Shown: one piece after another, positions 16,417 to 28,489 of the stretch
How positions within the stretch are numbered: the stretch's first letter is position 1
Layout of the letters: every line of letters starts with the position of its first letter
Made by a program: the position numbers and the translations under genes
Assembly: GCF_001999905.1 (NCBI RefSeq)
Contig: NZ_CP019640.1
Location: forward strand, 1,406,001 to 1,470,000
Direction: 5' to 3'
Source: Planococcus lenghuensis
GTDB taxonomy: Bacteria > Bacillota > Bacilli > Bacillales_A > Planococcaceae
Length of the DNA stretch: 64,000 bases
Notes under the pieces: model-generated
Seen by the model: only the letters and a program-made list of their open reading frames with translations
The model's database searches: none
Told to the model about the DNA's origin: nothing

Positions 16417-17418
16417 ATGACTGAACGGATCATTGCGGGCGAGGTATCGGAGTTCGATGAGAACTTTGAACAGTCGCTCCGGCCGCAGTATTTAGCGCAG
16501 TATATCGGCCAGCATAAAGTTAAACAGCATTTGGAGATTTTCATCGAAGCGGCAAAGATGCGCGAGGAAAGCCTCGATCACGTCCTTCTGTACGGCCCGC
16601 CAGGCCTCGGGAAAACGACGCTTGCATCCGTCATCGCCAATGAAATGGGAGTCGGCATCCGCATGACAAGCGGCCCTGCCATCGAACGGCCGGGCGATCT
16701 CGCTGCAATCGTATCGTCACTGGAACCGGGCGATGTGCTGTTCATCGACGAAATCCACCGGCTGAACCGGGCAATTGAAGAAGTGCTGTACCCGGCGATG
16801 GAGGATTTCTGTCTGGATATCGTCGTAGGCAAAGGACCGGAAGCGCGCACTGTGCGGCTCGATCTGCCGCCGTTTACGCTGATCGGTGCAACGACACGGG
16901 CGGGCGCCTTGTCTGCGCCGCTCCGTGATCGGTTTGGTGTTATGAGCCGGCTGGAGTATTACGATGCGGAAGCGCTGACGGAAATCGCAGTGCGCAGTGC
17001 GAAATTGTTCGGCGCCGGCATCTCCCGGGAAGCGGCTGTGGAAATCGCCCGGCGTTCCCGGGGAACCCCGCGAATCGTCAACCGCTTATTGAAGCGGGTG
17101 CGGGATTACGCGCAAGTGCGAGGTGATGGCGACATCACACTCGACATGGCGCAGCAGGCGCTTGAACTGCTGCAAGTCGATCCGCTCGGACTTGACAGCG
17201 TCGACAGCAAATTGATCGAAGCGATGATCGAGCGCTTCCGCGGCGGACCTGTTGGTCTGGATACGATCGCGGCAAGCATCGGCGAGGAATCGACGACCGT
17301 CGAAGACGTCTATGAACCGTATCTCCTGCAGATTGGCTTCATCCAGCGTACGCCGCGCGGACGCGTCGCCTCGCATATGGCATATGAACACTTCGGCTTT
17401 GCGCTGCCGGAAGCATAG
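16417..17418 (+). CDS. ruvB: Holliday junction branch-migration ATPase RuvB
   Basis: AAA+ motor of branch migration. The 333 residues show Walker [10 protein letters not shown] (about 59-67), Walker B LFIDEIHR (about 108-115), sensor 1 IGATTRAG and the arginine finger region APLRDRFG, then a winged helix (about 255-330). bofC and related sporulation genes found near here in B. subtilis are absent. Confidence 0.97.
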   Translation: MTERIIAGEVSEFDENFEQSLRPQYLAQYIGQHKVKQHLEIFIEAAKMREESLDHVLLYGPPGLGKTTLASVIANEMGVGIRMTSGPAIERPGDLAAIVSSLEPGDVLFIDEIHRLNRAIEEVLYPAMEDFCLDIVVGKGPEARTVRLDLPPFTLIGATTRAGALSAPLRDRFGVMSRLEYYDAEALTEIAVRSAKLFGAGISREAAVEIARRSRGTPRIVNRLLKRVRDYAQVRGDGDITLDMAQQALELLQVDPLGLDSVDSKLIEAMIERFRGGPVGLDTIAASIGEESTTVEDVYEPYLLQIGFIQRTPRGRVASHMAYEHFGFALPEA

Positions 17419-17540
17419 GATCAACGAATATCGAGTAATTTTGTTTATATCTTAATAATTTAAACGGAAATTTTATCTCAGCACTGCGCGTCTACGGGAG
17501 AAGCGGGGCTGTAAGACCGGCGGTGTTTGCCGGGCTTGCG

Positions 17541-17745
17541 GCGGGAGCTCTCCCAGAGCGGGCGGTGCGGCTGAAAATGAATGGGACTTCTTGCTGGTTA
17601 CAGAACAAGTAACTTTAATTTAGAAGGTTTTTATCTTTTGGGCTCCAAGCCAAGTCATTATGCTCAAAAAACAACCGCAGTTTAAGCGACGCCACCATAG
17701 GAAAAGCGGGAGCTTCCCCAGAGCGGGCGGTACGACTAAAAGAAC
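17541..17745 (+). repeat. Imperfect 40-bp direct repeat upstream of queA
   Basis: The stretch at 17541-17580 (GCGGGAGCTCTCCCAGAGCG then GGCGGTGCGG) is repeated at 17706-17745 with about seven changes, 165 bp apart. It fills much of the 376-bp gap between ruvB and queA. No riboswitch was recognised in this gap. Confidence 0.6.
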
Positions 17746-17794
17746 GCAGATTTTATTCAGAAACAGAATTTCAAATAAGGATTGTGAACGAGTA

Positions 17795-19978
<2,184 letters not shown>

Positions 19979-19980
<2 letters not shown>

Positions 19981-20002
19981 AATCCGCAGATCTGCGGATT
20001 TC
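19979..20002. repeat. Perfect 24-bp palindrome between tgt and yajC
   Basis: GAAATCCGCAGA (19979-19990) followed directly by its reverse complement TCTGCGGATTTC (19991-20002), overlapping the last base of the tgt stop. There is no T run, so it is not a classical terminator; it could be an mRNA processing or stabilising hairpin, or a dyad binding site. Confidence 0.7.
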
Positions 20003-20049
20003 ACCGCAAGCCATAAACAGAGAGAACGATTGAAAGGGGGAACCACCAA

Positions 20050-20310
20050 ATGGAAACACTTTTTGCATTAGCACCGCTTCTGCTCATGTTCGTCCTCATG
20101 TGGGCACTCATCATCCGCCCGGCACAGAAGCGACAGAAAACGACAGCGAAAATGCAGTCGGACCTGCAGCGCGGCGATCGCGTGGTTACGGTCGGAGGAT
20201 TGCATGGCTCGGTCGACGCACTGGATGACACAACTGTCTATCTCACAGTTGCAGACGGCACACGCATGCAATTCGAACGTCAGGCAATTGCACGCGTCGT
20301 GGACAAATAA
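20050..20310 (+). CDS. yajC: Preprotein translocase accessory protein YajC
   Basis: 86-residue single-span membrane protein (helix at about 6-24) that associates with SecDF and YidC. Cytoplasmic part contains the family signature LQRGDRVVTVGGLHGSV. It follows tgt as in most Firmicutes. A terminator follows at 20318-20352. Confidence 0.95.
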   Translation: METLFALAPLLLMFVLMWALIIRPAQKRQKTTAKMQSDLQRGDRVVTVGGLHGSVDALDDTTVYLTVADGTRMQFERQAIARVVDK

Positions 20311-20317
20311 AAGACAT

Positions 20318-20352
20318 GTTCCGCTTTCTCCATAGGAGAGCGGAACTTTTTT
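20318..20352 (+). terminator. Terminator of queA-tgt-yajC
   Basis: GTTCCGC (20318-20324) pairs with GCGGAAC (20340-20346), extended by TCTCC/GGAGA in the inner part, followed by six T. Confidence 0.88.
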
Positions 20353-20411
20353 AGCGGTTTTATGTCAGAGTATTCGATCAGCTCGTGGTGCAGCTGAAGA
20401 AAGGAAAGGCC

Positions 20412-20741
20412 ATGCCTCAACAACCGCAACACTATACACTCTTGCTCCCGGTACTTGAAGCCAAATGTACGGAAATGCGTTTATTGGAATCCGGCCGGCT
20501 GACGCCGGAACAATTATGGGCGTATTGCGTCCAGAATATATGGCGAAAAAAGAACATTGACGGGTTGGCGCTGCATGAAAAAGTGCGGGATATCCTGAAT
20601 GTCCGTTTATCTGGTTATATGGAATTCCGCCAGCTGGAAGGATTCAAGCGGGATAATTGGTTTTCGGAGACCGCTGCAGACGACTGGAAGGAATTGCTGA
20701 AGTCACCGGCAAAAGGCGAAAAGCGGTTTGACACGCACTAG
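20412..20741 (+). CDS. comN: ComN-like post-transcriptional regulator
   Basis: 109-residue protein resembling B. subtilis ComN (YrzD), which acts post-transcriptionally on the comE competence mRNA and lies just before secDF there. Visible features are a short acidic/aromatic helical protein with LLPVLEAKCTEM and AYCVQNIWRKK. ATG 20412 is chosen because AAGGAAAGG (20401-20409) precedes it; the longer frame from GTG 20385 lacks a ribosome-binding site. The assignment is from size, position and overall resemblance. Confidence 0.72.
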   Translation: MPQQPQHYTLLLPVLEAKCTEMRLLESGRLTPEQLWAYCVQNIWRKKNIDGLALHEKVRDILNVRLSGYMEFRQLEGFKRDNWFSETAADDWKELLKSPAKGEKRFDTH

Positions 20742-20796
20742 GGCGTGTCCCATAATGAAGGTGCTGTGTTTTTAGATAGAGGAGGAAGTGCATAAC

Positions 20797-23073
20797 ATGA
20801 AAGCAAGAGGCCGGATTATCGTCTTTTTTCTGATTGTTGCGGTACTGTTCGCGACAATTTTGACAACGGCTTTGCCGACTGCCAAAAACATTAATTTAGG
20901 ACTCGACCTGCAGGGCGGGTTTGAAGTGCTGTATCAAGTGACTGAGCTGGAAGATGGTGTGGAAATCACCGATGACGTGCTCGCCGATACGACGACCGCA
21001 CTCATGAGACGGATCAACGTGCTCGGCGTCAGTGAGCCGAACATCCAGATCGAGAGCGGTGACCGCATTCGCGTTCAGCTCGCCGGTGTGGAAGATCAGT
21101 CGCAGGCGCGGGAGCTGCTGTCGACGGAGGCGAATCTGTCGTTCCGGGACACGGATGACAACCTGCTGCTGGACGGCAGTGATCTCGAACAAGGCGGTGC
21201 CAACGCAACAATCGGTCAGACCGGCACGCCGATTGTGACGCTCGAACTGAAAAATCCGGATGAATTCGCCGAGATTACAGAAGAGATTTCACAGCGGCCG
21301 TTCGGTGAAAACCGGATCGTCATCTGGCTTGATTTTGAAGAAGGAGTCGATTCCTACCGGTCGGAAGTAACATCCGCCAATCCGGAATTCATTTCAGCTC
21401 CTGGCGTGGACCAGCGCATCAATTCGACGAATGTGCAAATTGACGGCATCCCGACAATCGAAGAAGCGACCAACTTGGCGGGTATCCTGAATGCAGGCGC
21501 ATTGCCGGTTGATCTCGAAGAAATCTATTCGACATCCGTCGGGGCCCAGTTCGGCGAACAGGCGCTTGATAAGACAACATACGCTGCAGCGATCGGCATC
21601 ACGCTTGTCCTGCTGTTCATGCTTTTCTATTACCGGCTGCCGGGCTTCATCGCCGTCATCACCCTGTCGGTATACGTTTATCTCATCCTCGTGGTTTTTG
21701 AATTAATCGAAGGTGTTCTGACGCTCCCTGGTATTGCTGCGATCATGCTCGGGGTCGGGATGGCGGTCGACGCCAACATCATCACCTACGAACGGATCCG
21801 GGAAGAACTGCGCACGGGCCGCTCTGTAAAAGAATCGTTTAAAGCGGGCGCAAGTTCATCGTTCTCGGCGATTCTGGATGCGAACATCACGACACTCCTG
21901 GCGGCGGCTGTCCTGTTCTATTTCGGGACGAGCTCTGTTAAAGGGTTTGCAACGATGCTCATCATTTCGATTCTGTCGAGCTTTATCACAGCTGTCTGGG
22001 GTACACGGGTCCTTCTTGGACTGTGGGTCAACAGCGGCGTGCTCGACGGCAAGTACTGGCTGTTCGGCTTACGTAAGTCGAAAGTGCATGACGCGAAAGA
22101 AAATTACAGCATTCTCGATCTCAGCACGAAGTTTGACCGCTTTGATTTTGCCGGCAACCGCCGGAAGTTCTTTGCGGCATCACTCGCGCTCATTACGATC
22201 GGCATGATTGTCCTTGCGATTTTCCGCCTCAACCTCGGCATCGATTTTGCCAGCGGAACGCGCGTGGAAGTGACGGCGGACGAAACGCTGACGCAGCAGG
22301 AAGTGGCGGCAACGGTCGAGGAAATCGGCTATCCGTCTGATAAAATCGTCATTTCCGGCGATGATGGCTCCATCGGGGTCATCACGTATGTCGAAGAATT
22401 CAGTCAGGAACAGATTGAAGAAATCCGGACTGAACTGGCGACGGTTTACGGAGCAGATCCGAATGTGAGCACTGTATCGCCGACGGTCGGCATCGAACTT
22501 GCGCAGAATGCGCTTAAAGCCCTTGCCATCGCATCGATCGGCATCATCATCTATGTCGCTTTCCGCTTTGAGTGGCGGATGGGGGTTGCGTCCATCGTGG
22601 CGCTCCTGCACGATGCGTTCTTCATTGTGGCGGCGTTCAGCCTGCTGCGGCTGGAAGTGGATATCACGTTCATCGCTGCTGTGCTCACAATCATCGGTTA
22701 TTCCATTAACGATACGATCGTGACATTCGACCGCATTCGGGAAAACATGCGGCGCATGAAGAAAATCGATACGGTTGAAGCACTGGAGAGCATTGTGAAC
22801 AAATCGCTCCGCCAGACGCTCGGCCGGTCGGTGAACACCGTACTGACGGTTGTCCTGGTCGTCATCGCCCTCATTTTCTTCGGAGCGGCATCGATCCTGA
22901 ACTTCTCGATCGCGCTCTTGATCGGTCTGATCGCCGGCACGTACTCGTCAATCTTCATCGCGGCCCAGCTATGGCTCGTGCTGAAGAAACGGGAACTCCA
23001 GAAGAGCGGTCCGATCGATATCGAAAAACGGGAAAAAGAACGGCAGTGGGGAACCGACGAGCCGGTTGTATAA
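20797..23073 (+). CDS. secDF: Fused protein-export component SecDF
   Basis: Proton-driven RND-type export factor, SecD and SecF joined in one 758-residue chain as in Bacillus. The SecD half (about 1-430) has helix 1, the P1 domain and DLQGGFEVLYQV; the SecF half starts near 440 with LNLGIDFASGTRVEV. Twelve membrane helices are expected; the conserved Asp is in GMAVDANIITYERI. ATG 20797 follows AGAGGAGG at normal distance; GTG 20788 is too close to it. A terminator follows. Confidence 0.96.
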   Translation: MKARGRIIVFFLIVAVLFATILTTALPTAKNINLGLDLQGGFEVLYQVTELEDGVEITDDVLADTTTALMRRINVLGVSEPNIQIESGDRIRVQLAGVEDQSQARELLSTEANLSFRDTDDNLLLDGSDLEQGGANATIGQTGTPIVTLELKNPDEFAEITEEISQRPFGENRIVIWLDFEEGVDSYRSEVTSANPEFISAPGVDQRINSTNVQIDGIPTIEEATNLAGILNAGALPVDLEEIYSTSVGAQFGEQALDKTTYAAAIGITLVLLFMLFYYRLPGFIAVITLSVYVYLILVVFELIEGVLTLPGIAAIMLGVGMAVDANIITYERIREELRTGRSVKESFKAGASSSFSAILDANITTLLAAAVLFYFGTSSVKGFATMLIISILSSFITAVWGTRVLLGLWVNSGVLDGKYWLFGLRKSKVHDAKENYSILDLSTKFDRFDFAGNRRKFFAASLALITIGMIVLAIFRLNLGIDFASGTRVEVTADETLTQQEVAATVEEIGYPSDKIVISGDDGSIGVITYVEEFSQEQIEEIRTELATVYGADPNVSTVSPTVGIELAQNALKALAIASIGIIIYVAFRFEWRMGVASIVALLHDAFFIVAAFSLLRLEVDITFIAAVLTIIGYSINDTIVTFDRIRENMRRMKKIDTVEALESIVNKSLRQTLGRSVNTVLTVVLVVIALIFFGAASILNFSIALLIGLIAGTYSSIFIAAQLWLVLKKRELQKSGPIDIEKREKERQWGTDEPVV

Positions 23074-23085
23074 CGTTTATGTAAG

Positions 23086-23130
23086 AATCAGAACAGGGTA
23101 AAGTACTATAGCCCTGTTCTGATTTTTTTA
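23086..23130 (+). terminator. Terminator of secDF
   Basis: AATCAGAACAGGG (23086-23098) pairs with CCCTGTTCTGATT (23112-23124) and is followed by a run of T. Confidence 0.93.
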
Positions 23131-23143
23131 TTGTCCAGACTAC

Positions 23144-23320
23144 AGCGGCCAGACTCTCGGGGTCATAAGTCCCCGCCCTCAGGAATCGGGATTTCCTGAG
23201 GATGTCGCCTTATGCCTGTTAAGGGCCCGCACGAAGCGGGTCAGGCAACCGTTGCGGCAGGAAGCCGTGGTCTTAGGTTGCCTTCCTCAATTCGGGCCGC
23301 TTGCGCTTTTCTAATTGAGG
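23144..23320 (+). repeat. Structured dispersed repeat of the Bacillales type, upstream of lapA
   Basis: Closing arms AGCGGCC (23144-23150) and GGCCGCT (23295-23301). Inside are a CCTCAGGAA/TTCCTGAGG hairpin, a CCCGC/GCGGG hairpin and CTCGGGGTCATAAGT. The right edge GCTTGCGCTTTTCT is a sequence I recall as the end of a common intergenic repeat in Bacillus and Geobacillus genomes. A further CCTCAATT (23285-23292)/AATTGAGG (23313-23320) hairpin ends just before the lapA ribosome-binding site. Different family from the copies at 6428 and 10786. Confidence 0.65.
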
Positions 23321-23337
23321 CGAAAGGAGGAAATGAT

Positions 23338-23703
23338 ATGAAAGTGCAATGGTTTCTGATTATCAGTTTATTGTTTGCAATTATCATCGCCGTTTTTGCG
23401 GTTAATAATGTGGACGCTGTGCCGGTCAATTACGTATTTGGCGAAGCCCAGTGGCCGCTCATCCTGATCATTCTGCTTTCAGCATTCGCGGGGGCGCTTA
23501 TCAGCGGCAGCTTCGCATTGTTCCGCAGCTACAGGCTGAGCCGCGAAGTGAAGTCGCTGAAAAAGGAAATGGCTGAAAAAGAGTCGAAGATCGCTTCCCA
23601 GCAAAATGAAATCAGTGCATACAAGCGCTCATCCAATGAACCAGGCAAACCGGATGAACGGGACGAGCTGATTGTGGTCACCGACGAAAAAAATCCGACG
23701 TGA
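23338..23703 (+). CDS. LapA-domain membrane protein (YrvD-like)
   Basis: 121-residue protein with two membrane helices (about 5-22 and 41-63) separated by NVDAVPVNYVFGEAQWP, the LapA (DUF1049) pattern, followed by a charged coiled coil (about 66-95). Bacterial LapA/YciM-type proteins are linked to envelope homeostasis; function in Firmicutes is unknown. B. subtilis yrvD holds the same place after secDF. ATG 23338 follows AAAGGAGG; the longer frame from 23212 lies in repeat DNA. Confidence 0.85.
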   Translation: MKVQWFLIISLLFAIIIAVFAVNNVDAVPVNYVFGEAQWPLILIILLSAFAGALISGSFALFRSYRLSREVKSLKKEMAEKESKIASQQNEISAYKRSSNEPGKPDERDELIVVTDEKNPT

Positions 23704-23759
23704 TTTCAACAAGTCCGGATCGACATTGTATTGCTTCATGTTTTTAATGGTAATTGTGG

Positions 23760-23792
23760 AACCTTCCGGGAATCACCTGGAAGGTTTTTTGG
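23760..23792 (+). terminator. Terminator of the lapA-like gene
   Basis: AACCTTCC (23760-23767) and GGAAGGTT (23779-23786) with following T. The rest of the gap to recJ shows only a TATAAT at 24024-24029 with a poor -35 box, a possible recJ promoter. Confidence 0.85.
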
Positions 23793-24052
23793 TTTCCGAG
23801 AAAAACTAAAGTGATCCATCCAACTCCTTAAAAGAAGTAAATGTAAAAATCCCTTATGGCAGTCCGTCCCACATTTCCTTCTGCATTTGGAACCTGTAAT
23901 CCCTTTGTTTCCGGCTTACTCAGCTGTGGTCATGCATACGACAGTTAGAAATTCTTAACCGATACAAGCTGACGCCGGGTTTAAATAGGAATGTCAACAC
24001 TATTCTTACCGGGTCCCTTTTTGTATAATGAATGCGTGAGGAAGTGACATCT

Positions 24053-26395
24053 ATGATTGAATCCAAAAAACAGTGGCAATTGTCCACACCTGATGAACAT
24101 AAAACTAAACAGCTGGAGCGGGAACTCGATATTCCGCCGGTTCTTGCAAAAATACTCGTTTCCCGCGGCATGGATACGCCTGAAAAAGCCCATGCTTTTA
24201 TGAATATCGACCATACATCGCTTCACGATCCGTATTTATTGAAAGACATGGATAAAGCGGTCACCCGCATCCGCGAGGCGATCGACAAACAGGAACAGAT
24301 CATCGTATACGGCGATTATGATGCCGATGGCGTCACGAGCACATCGGTCATGATGACCGTGCTCCGGGACCTCGGAGCGGACGTGACGTTCATGATCCCG
24401 AACCGCTTCGATCACGGCTACGGTCCGAACAGTGAACTTTTCCAGTTGGCATCCGACAGCGGCTGCACGCTCTTGATCACCGTCGATAACGGCGTGTCGG
24501 GCATCGAACAGGCTAAGCTCGCCAAGCAGCTCGGCATGGATCTCATCATCACCGATCACCACGATATCGGGGAGGTGCTGCCGGAAGCGCATGCTGTCAT
24601 CCACCCCCGCCATCCGGACTCTACATACCCATTCGGCGAACTGGCCGGCGTCGGCGTCGCCTTCAAATTGGCGCATGCCCTTTACGGCGAAGCGCCTGAT
24701 CATTTATTGGAACTGGCCGCGATTGGCACCGTGGCGGACCTCGTGCCGCTGCACGGGGAAAACCGCTATCTCGTCCGGGAAGGCATCAGCCGCCTGAAGA
24801 CGACCGGCCGTGCAGCGATTGCGGCGCTTTGTGAAGTGGCGGGCGTCGGAGCGCATGAAATCACGGAAGAGACGCTCGGCTTCGCTTTCGGTCCCCGCAT
24901 CAATGCGATCGGCCGGCTCCAGGATGCCGGTCCCGCAGTCGATCTTCTGCTGTCGGCAGACCCGGCGGAAGCGCGGGGGCTTGCCAAGCAACTCGATATG
25001 CTCAATAAAGAACGGCAGTCCATTGTCGCGAAAATCACGGAGCAGGCGACAGCCCAAGTGCATGCGAGGCATCCGGACGGCGCGCCGCATGTCATCGTTG
25101 TCGCTCAGGAAGGCTGGAATCCCGGTGTCGTCGGCATTGTCGCATCCCGGCTCGTAGAATTGTTCTACCGGCCGACGATCGTCTTGTCGCTTGACCCGGA
25201 AACCGGAAAAGCGAAAGGGTCCGCCCGGAGCATCGAAGGCTTTCATCTATACAATGAACTGGCGCAGAACCGGGATATCCTCCCGCATTTCGGTGGCCAC
25301 CCGATGGCGGCGGGCATGACGCTTGCAGCCGCTGACGTCGATGCGCTGCGGGAGCGGCTCAACCGGCAAGGAGAAGCCGTGCTGACGGACGATCAATTGA
25401 TTCCGGCAGTGGAGATTGATATTCCGGTGGAACCGGCTGAAATCAGCATTGAGACGCTTGAATCGATTCGGTCGCTCGCCCCGTACGGCATGGGCTTCAG
25501 CCGGCCGAAATTTTATCTGAACGGTGTCCGGGCAGCGACGATCCGCAAAATCGGCGCCAATAAGAACCATTTGAAAATGGAACTTGAAAAAGACGGCACG
25601 GCGATCGACGCTATCGGATTCAGCCTCGGTCATTTGGCGGATGAGCTGACACCGGAAGTGAAAGTGGAAGCGATCGGCGATCTGCAGATCAACGAATGGA
25701 ATGGCCGCAAAAAGCCGCAGCTGCTGCTGGAGGACTTGCGGACGACCGAGTGGCAATTATATGACATCCGTGGTGTGCGGCAAGTGACGCGCTGGGCGCC
25801 GCTCATTCCTGAAACCGACCAACTGTACGTGGTGTTCCGGAACGAAACGGTGGAAGCATTCCAGAAGCTCGTGAAGGCGCCGATCAAGCAGGCGGACGGA
25901 CTTGATGAGGCGGATTGTGCTGCCCATCACCTTGTGCTGCTCGATCTGCCGGACAGCGAACAGCAGCTGCAGGATGTGCTGCTGCGCATTCGTCCAAGAA
26001 GGGTGTACTGCCATTTCTTCACAGAAGAATCCCATTATTTCGGCACATTGCCGGACCGGGATCAGTTTAAATGGCTGTTCGGCTTCCTGAAGCAGCGGGG
26101 CCGGTTCGATGTGCGGAAAGACGGAGAGACGCTCGCAAAGCATAAAGGCTGGAGCCGCGATTCACTCATTTTTATGCTGCAGGTGTTTTTTGAGCTCGGA
26201 TTTGTTAAAATGAATAATGGACTGACTGAAATCGCGGAAACGCCTGTCAAACGGGATCTTTCAGAAGCACCATCTTATCAGAAACGCCAGCGGCAGATGG
26301 AACTTGAACAGAAACTCCTGTATGCGTCGTATCATGACCTGAAGGAATGGTTCAATGCCCAGCTGTCAGCCAGGGAGGAAAAAGTATGGATTTGA
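24053..26395 (+). CDS. recJ: Single-stranded-DNA exonuclease RecJ
   Basis: 5-prime to 3-prime exonuclease of the DHH family, used in recombination and repair. The 780 residues include DHH motifs [13 protein letters not shown] and DHHDIGE, the DHHA1 part with [12 protein letters not shown] (about 415), an OB-fold segment (about 460-570) and the Firmicutes-specific C-terminal domain. ATG 24053 gives [10 protein letters not shown] and follows GAGGAAGTG; an upstream ATG at 24032 would span that site. The end overlaps apt by 10 nt. Confidence 0.94.
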   Translation: MIESKKQWQLSTPDEHKTKQLERELDIPPVLAKILVSRGMDTPEKAHAFMNIDHTSLHDPYLLKDMDKAVTRIREAIDKQEQIIVYGDYDADGVTSTSVMMTVLRDLGADVTFMIPNRFDHGYGPNSELFQLASDSGCTLLITVDNGVSGIEQAKLAKQLGMDLIITDHHDIGEVLPEAHAVIHPRHPDSTYPFGELAGVGVAFKLAHALYGEAPDHLLELAAIGTVADLVPLHGENRYLVREGISRLKTTGRAAIAALCEVAGVGAHEITEETLGFAFGPRINAIGRLQDAGPAVDLLLSADPAEARGLAKQLDMLNKERQSIVAKITEQATAQVHARHPDGAPHVIVVAQEGWNPGVVGIVASRLVELFYRPTIVLSLDPETGKAKGSARSIEGFHLYNELAQNRDILPHFGGHPMAAGMTLAAADVDALRERLNRQGEAVLTDDQLIPAVEIDIPVEPAEISIETLESIRSLAPYGMGFSRPKFYLNGVRAATIRKIGANKNHLKMELEKDGTAIDAIGFSLGHLADELTPEVKVEAIGDLQINEWNGRKKPQLLLEDLRTTEWQLYDIRGVRQVTRWAPLIPETDQLYVVFRNETVEAFQKLVKAPIKQADGLDEADCAAHHLVLLDLPDSEQQLQDVLLRIRPRRVYCHFFTEESHYFGTLPDRDQFKWLFGFLKQRGRFDVRKDGETLAKHKGWSRDSLIFMLQVFFELGFVKMNNGLTEIAETPVKRDLSEAPSYQKRQRQMELEQKLLYASYHDLKEWFNAQLSAREEKVWI

Positions 26396-26898
26396 AACAA
26401 TATGTAACCATTGTAGAAGATTGGCCGAAGCCGGGTATCCGCTTCAAGGATATATCAACGATCATGGACAACGGCACCGTTTATAAGTACGCGACGGACC
26501 AGATTGTGGAGTTCGCCAAAGAAGTCGGCGCTGAAATCATCGTCGGCCCGGAAGCGCGGGGCTTCATCATCGGATGCCCGGTCGCATATGCCCTTGAAAT
26601 CGGTTTTGCGCCGGTTCGAAAAGAAGGCAAGCTGCCGCGTGAAGTGATCCGGGAAGAGTACGGACTTGAGTACGGAAAAGACGTTCTGACCATGCATAAA
26701 GATGCCATCCGGCCGGGTCAGAAAGTGCTGATCGTCGACGATTTGCTCGCGACCGGCGGCACAGTGGAAGCGTCAGCCAAAATGGTGGAACGCCTTGGCG
26801 GTGAAGTGGTCGGCTGTGCCTTCCTCATCGAACTGACCTACTTGGACGGGCGGGACAAGATCAGCCAATTCCCGATCAAAACATTGGTTTCCTACTGA
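26386..26898 (+). CDS. apt: Adenine phosphoribosyltransferase
   Basis: Salvages adenine to AMP using PRPP. The 170 residues begin [18 protein letters not shown] and include the PRPP loop [13 protein letters not shown] (about 119-131). ATG 26386 after AGGGAGGAAAA, inside the last codons of recJ. It lies in the usual recJ-apt-rel order. Confidence 0.96.
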   Translation: MDLKQYVTIVEDWPKPGIRFKDISTIMDNGTVYKYATDQIVEFAKEVGAEIIVGPEARGFIIGCPVAYALEIGFAPVRKEGKLPREVIREEYGLEYGKDVLTMHKDAIRPGQKVLIVDDLLATGGTVEASAKMVERLGGEVVGCAFLIELTYLDGRDKISQFPIKTLVSY

Positions 26899-26907
26899 AC
26901 ATAAATC

Positions 26908-26938
26908 CCCTTCACCGGCAGACGGTGAAGGGTTTTTT
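26908..26938 (+). terminator. Terminator of recJ-apt
   Basis: CCCTTCACCG (26908-26917), a 5-nt loop, CGGTGAAGGG (26923-26932), then six T. Confidence 0.93.
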
Positions 26939-26988
26939 GCTTGATCTTTGTGAATATAGCGTGACCTTATGGCAGGAGGCGGCAGCAA

Positions 26989-28452
26989 GTGAAGTTAACA
27001 GAGACGCATAATCCGCTTCAGAATGAAGCATTGATTGACGGATTTTATTTTGATTTGCCGGACAGGCAGACCATCCTTGATGAAACGGCGAAATTATATG
27101 CAGAGGTCAGCGGGGGGAAACAACCGGACATCAAATCGGCGCGTCCGTCCATCCGGTCGGCTGATTTCTGGATGCGGCCTTTTTGGCGGCTGTCTGCAGA
27201 ACCGGTGCCGCCCGCTGTTCCGCTGACGGCAGAAAATGGTTTCTTTCCTGCGTGGAAAGAAGATCTCGATACGGAATACAGCAAATTTGAAGCCGGCACA
27301 CAGCAAGTGAATGTTGCGGATTTTGGCGCAGTAGGTGATGGCAAAACCGACAGCACGGCGGCCTTCATGAAAGCGATCGGCAACGGCGGCGTTACGGTCC
27401 GTGTGCCGGCGGGTGTATTTGTGGTGCGCGGCATTACGCTGCCGGACAATACGCGGCTTATCGGGGCGGGAAAGTCGGAGACCATCATCCGGCTGCACCG
27501 GGACGCGCCCAAAAAGCAGCGGCTCGTGGCAAACAGCAATAGCAAGAAAGGCAATCGCCGCATTGCAGTGGAAGAACTGACGCTCGACTGGAATGCGGAA
27601 CGGCTGCCGACAGAAGGCCGGACAAACACGTGGGGCACTTACTCAAGCTGTCTGACATTCGCCAATGTGACATACGGCTGGGTTAAAAACGTCGGGGCCC
27701 GCAACGCCGGTCTCCACGGGTTTGATGTGACGTCCCCCTTGTACAATTATGCGGGGGACGGCCAGCGGGCCAAAAGAGGGAGCCGTTATGTGTGGATTGA
27801 CGGTGCGAGCGCCTCAGGTTTCGGGGATGATGGCATCACGACGCATCACAGCGATCACATCCTCATTTCCCGGTCGCATGCATGCAACCCGAGCGGCCGG
27901 GCACATGAAGCGGGCCGTTCGAATTCGAACGGCATTGAGATTGACGACGGCTCGCGGGATGTATGGCTCGTCCATAACTCGACTTCGAATTGCGTAGGCG
28001 GCATCGAAATCAAAGCGCATTCCAATTCATCCGCAGCGGCGGACGTACATATATTCGGCCATCTATCGGTCGGTGATAACCGGTCATTTAATTTCCGTCA
28101 CATCGGACATCACCGGGACGGCGATCCGGTATCGCAGACAGCTTGGAACATCAAAGCCCAGCTCCTCGTCTCGATGGGGCCGGTGCCGACAGAACTGTAT
28201 CCTTCGTCGACACCGCGTGCGCTCACGGTTTCTGCTTACCGGCATGTGGCTGTTAACCGGTTTTGCTTTGTGGGCGAGGAACACATCGACTACGGGGGAG
28301 AGCCGGCAGCCTCCATTCAGTTCAAAGCGGATTACGTGGGATTGGCGAATGGCTGGATCGAAGGGTTTGGCACAGAAAATGGAATTGCTGTGCCGGCACT
28401 GGAAAAAGGCGCGAAATGTGTCTTATTGACGAATATTGTCGAAACGCCATAG
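26989..28452 (+). CDS. Pectate-lyase-superfamily beta-helix protein of unknown function
   Basis: 487 residues. After an N-terminal segment of about 100 residues with no recognised motif comes VADFGAVGDGKTDSTAAFMK (about 109-128), the start signature of Pectate_lyase_3 right-handed beta-helix proteins. Repeated strands such as GSRYVWIDGASASGFGDDGI and NGIEIDDGSRDVWLVHNST follow. Similar domains occur in glycoside hydrolases, epimerases and phage tail spikes; the substrate cannot be told. No signal peptide or membrane helix is visible, odd for a polysaccharide-acting enzyme. GTG 26989 is preceded by GGAGG at normal spacing. It is an extra gene inserted between apt and rel. Confidence 0.75.
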   Translation: MKLTETHNPLQNEALIDGFYFDLPDRQTILDETAKLYAEVSGGKQPDIKSARPSIRSADFWMRPFWRLSAEPVPPAVPLTAENGFFPAWKEDLDTEYSKFEAGTQQVNVADFGAVGDGKTDSTAAFMKAIGNGGVTVRVPAGVFVVRGITLPDNTRLIGAGKSETIIRLHRDAPKKQRLVANSNSKKGNRRIAVEELTLDWNAERLPTEGRTNTWGTYSSCLTFANVTYGWVKNVGARNAGLHGFDVTSPLYNYAGDGQRAKRGSRYVWIDGASASGFGDDGITTHHSDHILISRSHACNPSGRAHEAGRSNSNGIEIDDGSRDVWLVHNSTSNCVGGIEIKAHSNSSAAADVHIFGHLSVGDNRSFNFRHIGHHRDGDPVSQTAWNIKAQLLVSMGPVPTELYPSSTPRALTVSAYRHVAVNRFCFVGEEHIDYGGEPAASIQFKADYVGLANGWIEGFGTENGIAVPALEKGAKCVLLTNIVETP

Positions 28453-28460
28453 TCTAAAGC

Positions 28461-28489
28461 TTTACATTTGGCAGAAAGTTTTCGATAAT
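28461..28489 (+). promoter_or_regulatory. Sigma-A-type promoter upstream of rel
   Basis: TTTACA (28461-28466), 17-nt spacer, GATAAT (28484-28489). It gives a leader of about 210 nt containing two hairpins without T runs: TCAGGGCA (28576-28583)/TGCCCTGA (28593-28600) and TGCCGGC (28650-28656)/GCCGGCA (28663-28669). Confidence 0.65.

Noticed and set aside
17419-17794. PreQ1 riboswitch upstream of queA
   Set aside because: No preQ1 aptamer pattern (short C-rich hairpin followed by an A-rich tail pairing near the ribosome-binding site) could be found; the gap is repeat DNA.
23212-23337. N-terminal extension of the LapA-like protein from ATG 23212
   Set aside because: The extension lies in the structured repeat, while AAAGGAGG and ATG 23338 give a normal LapA start.
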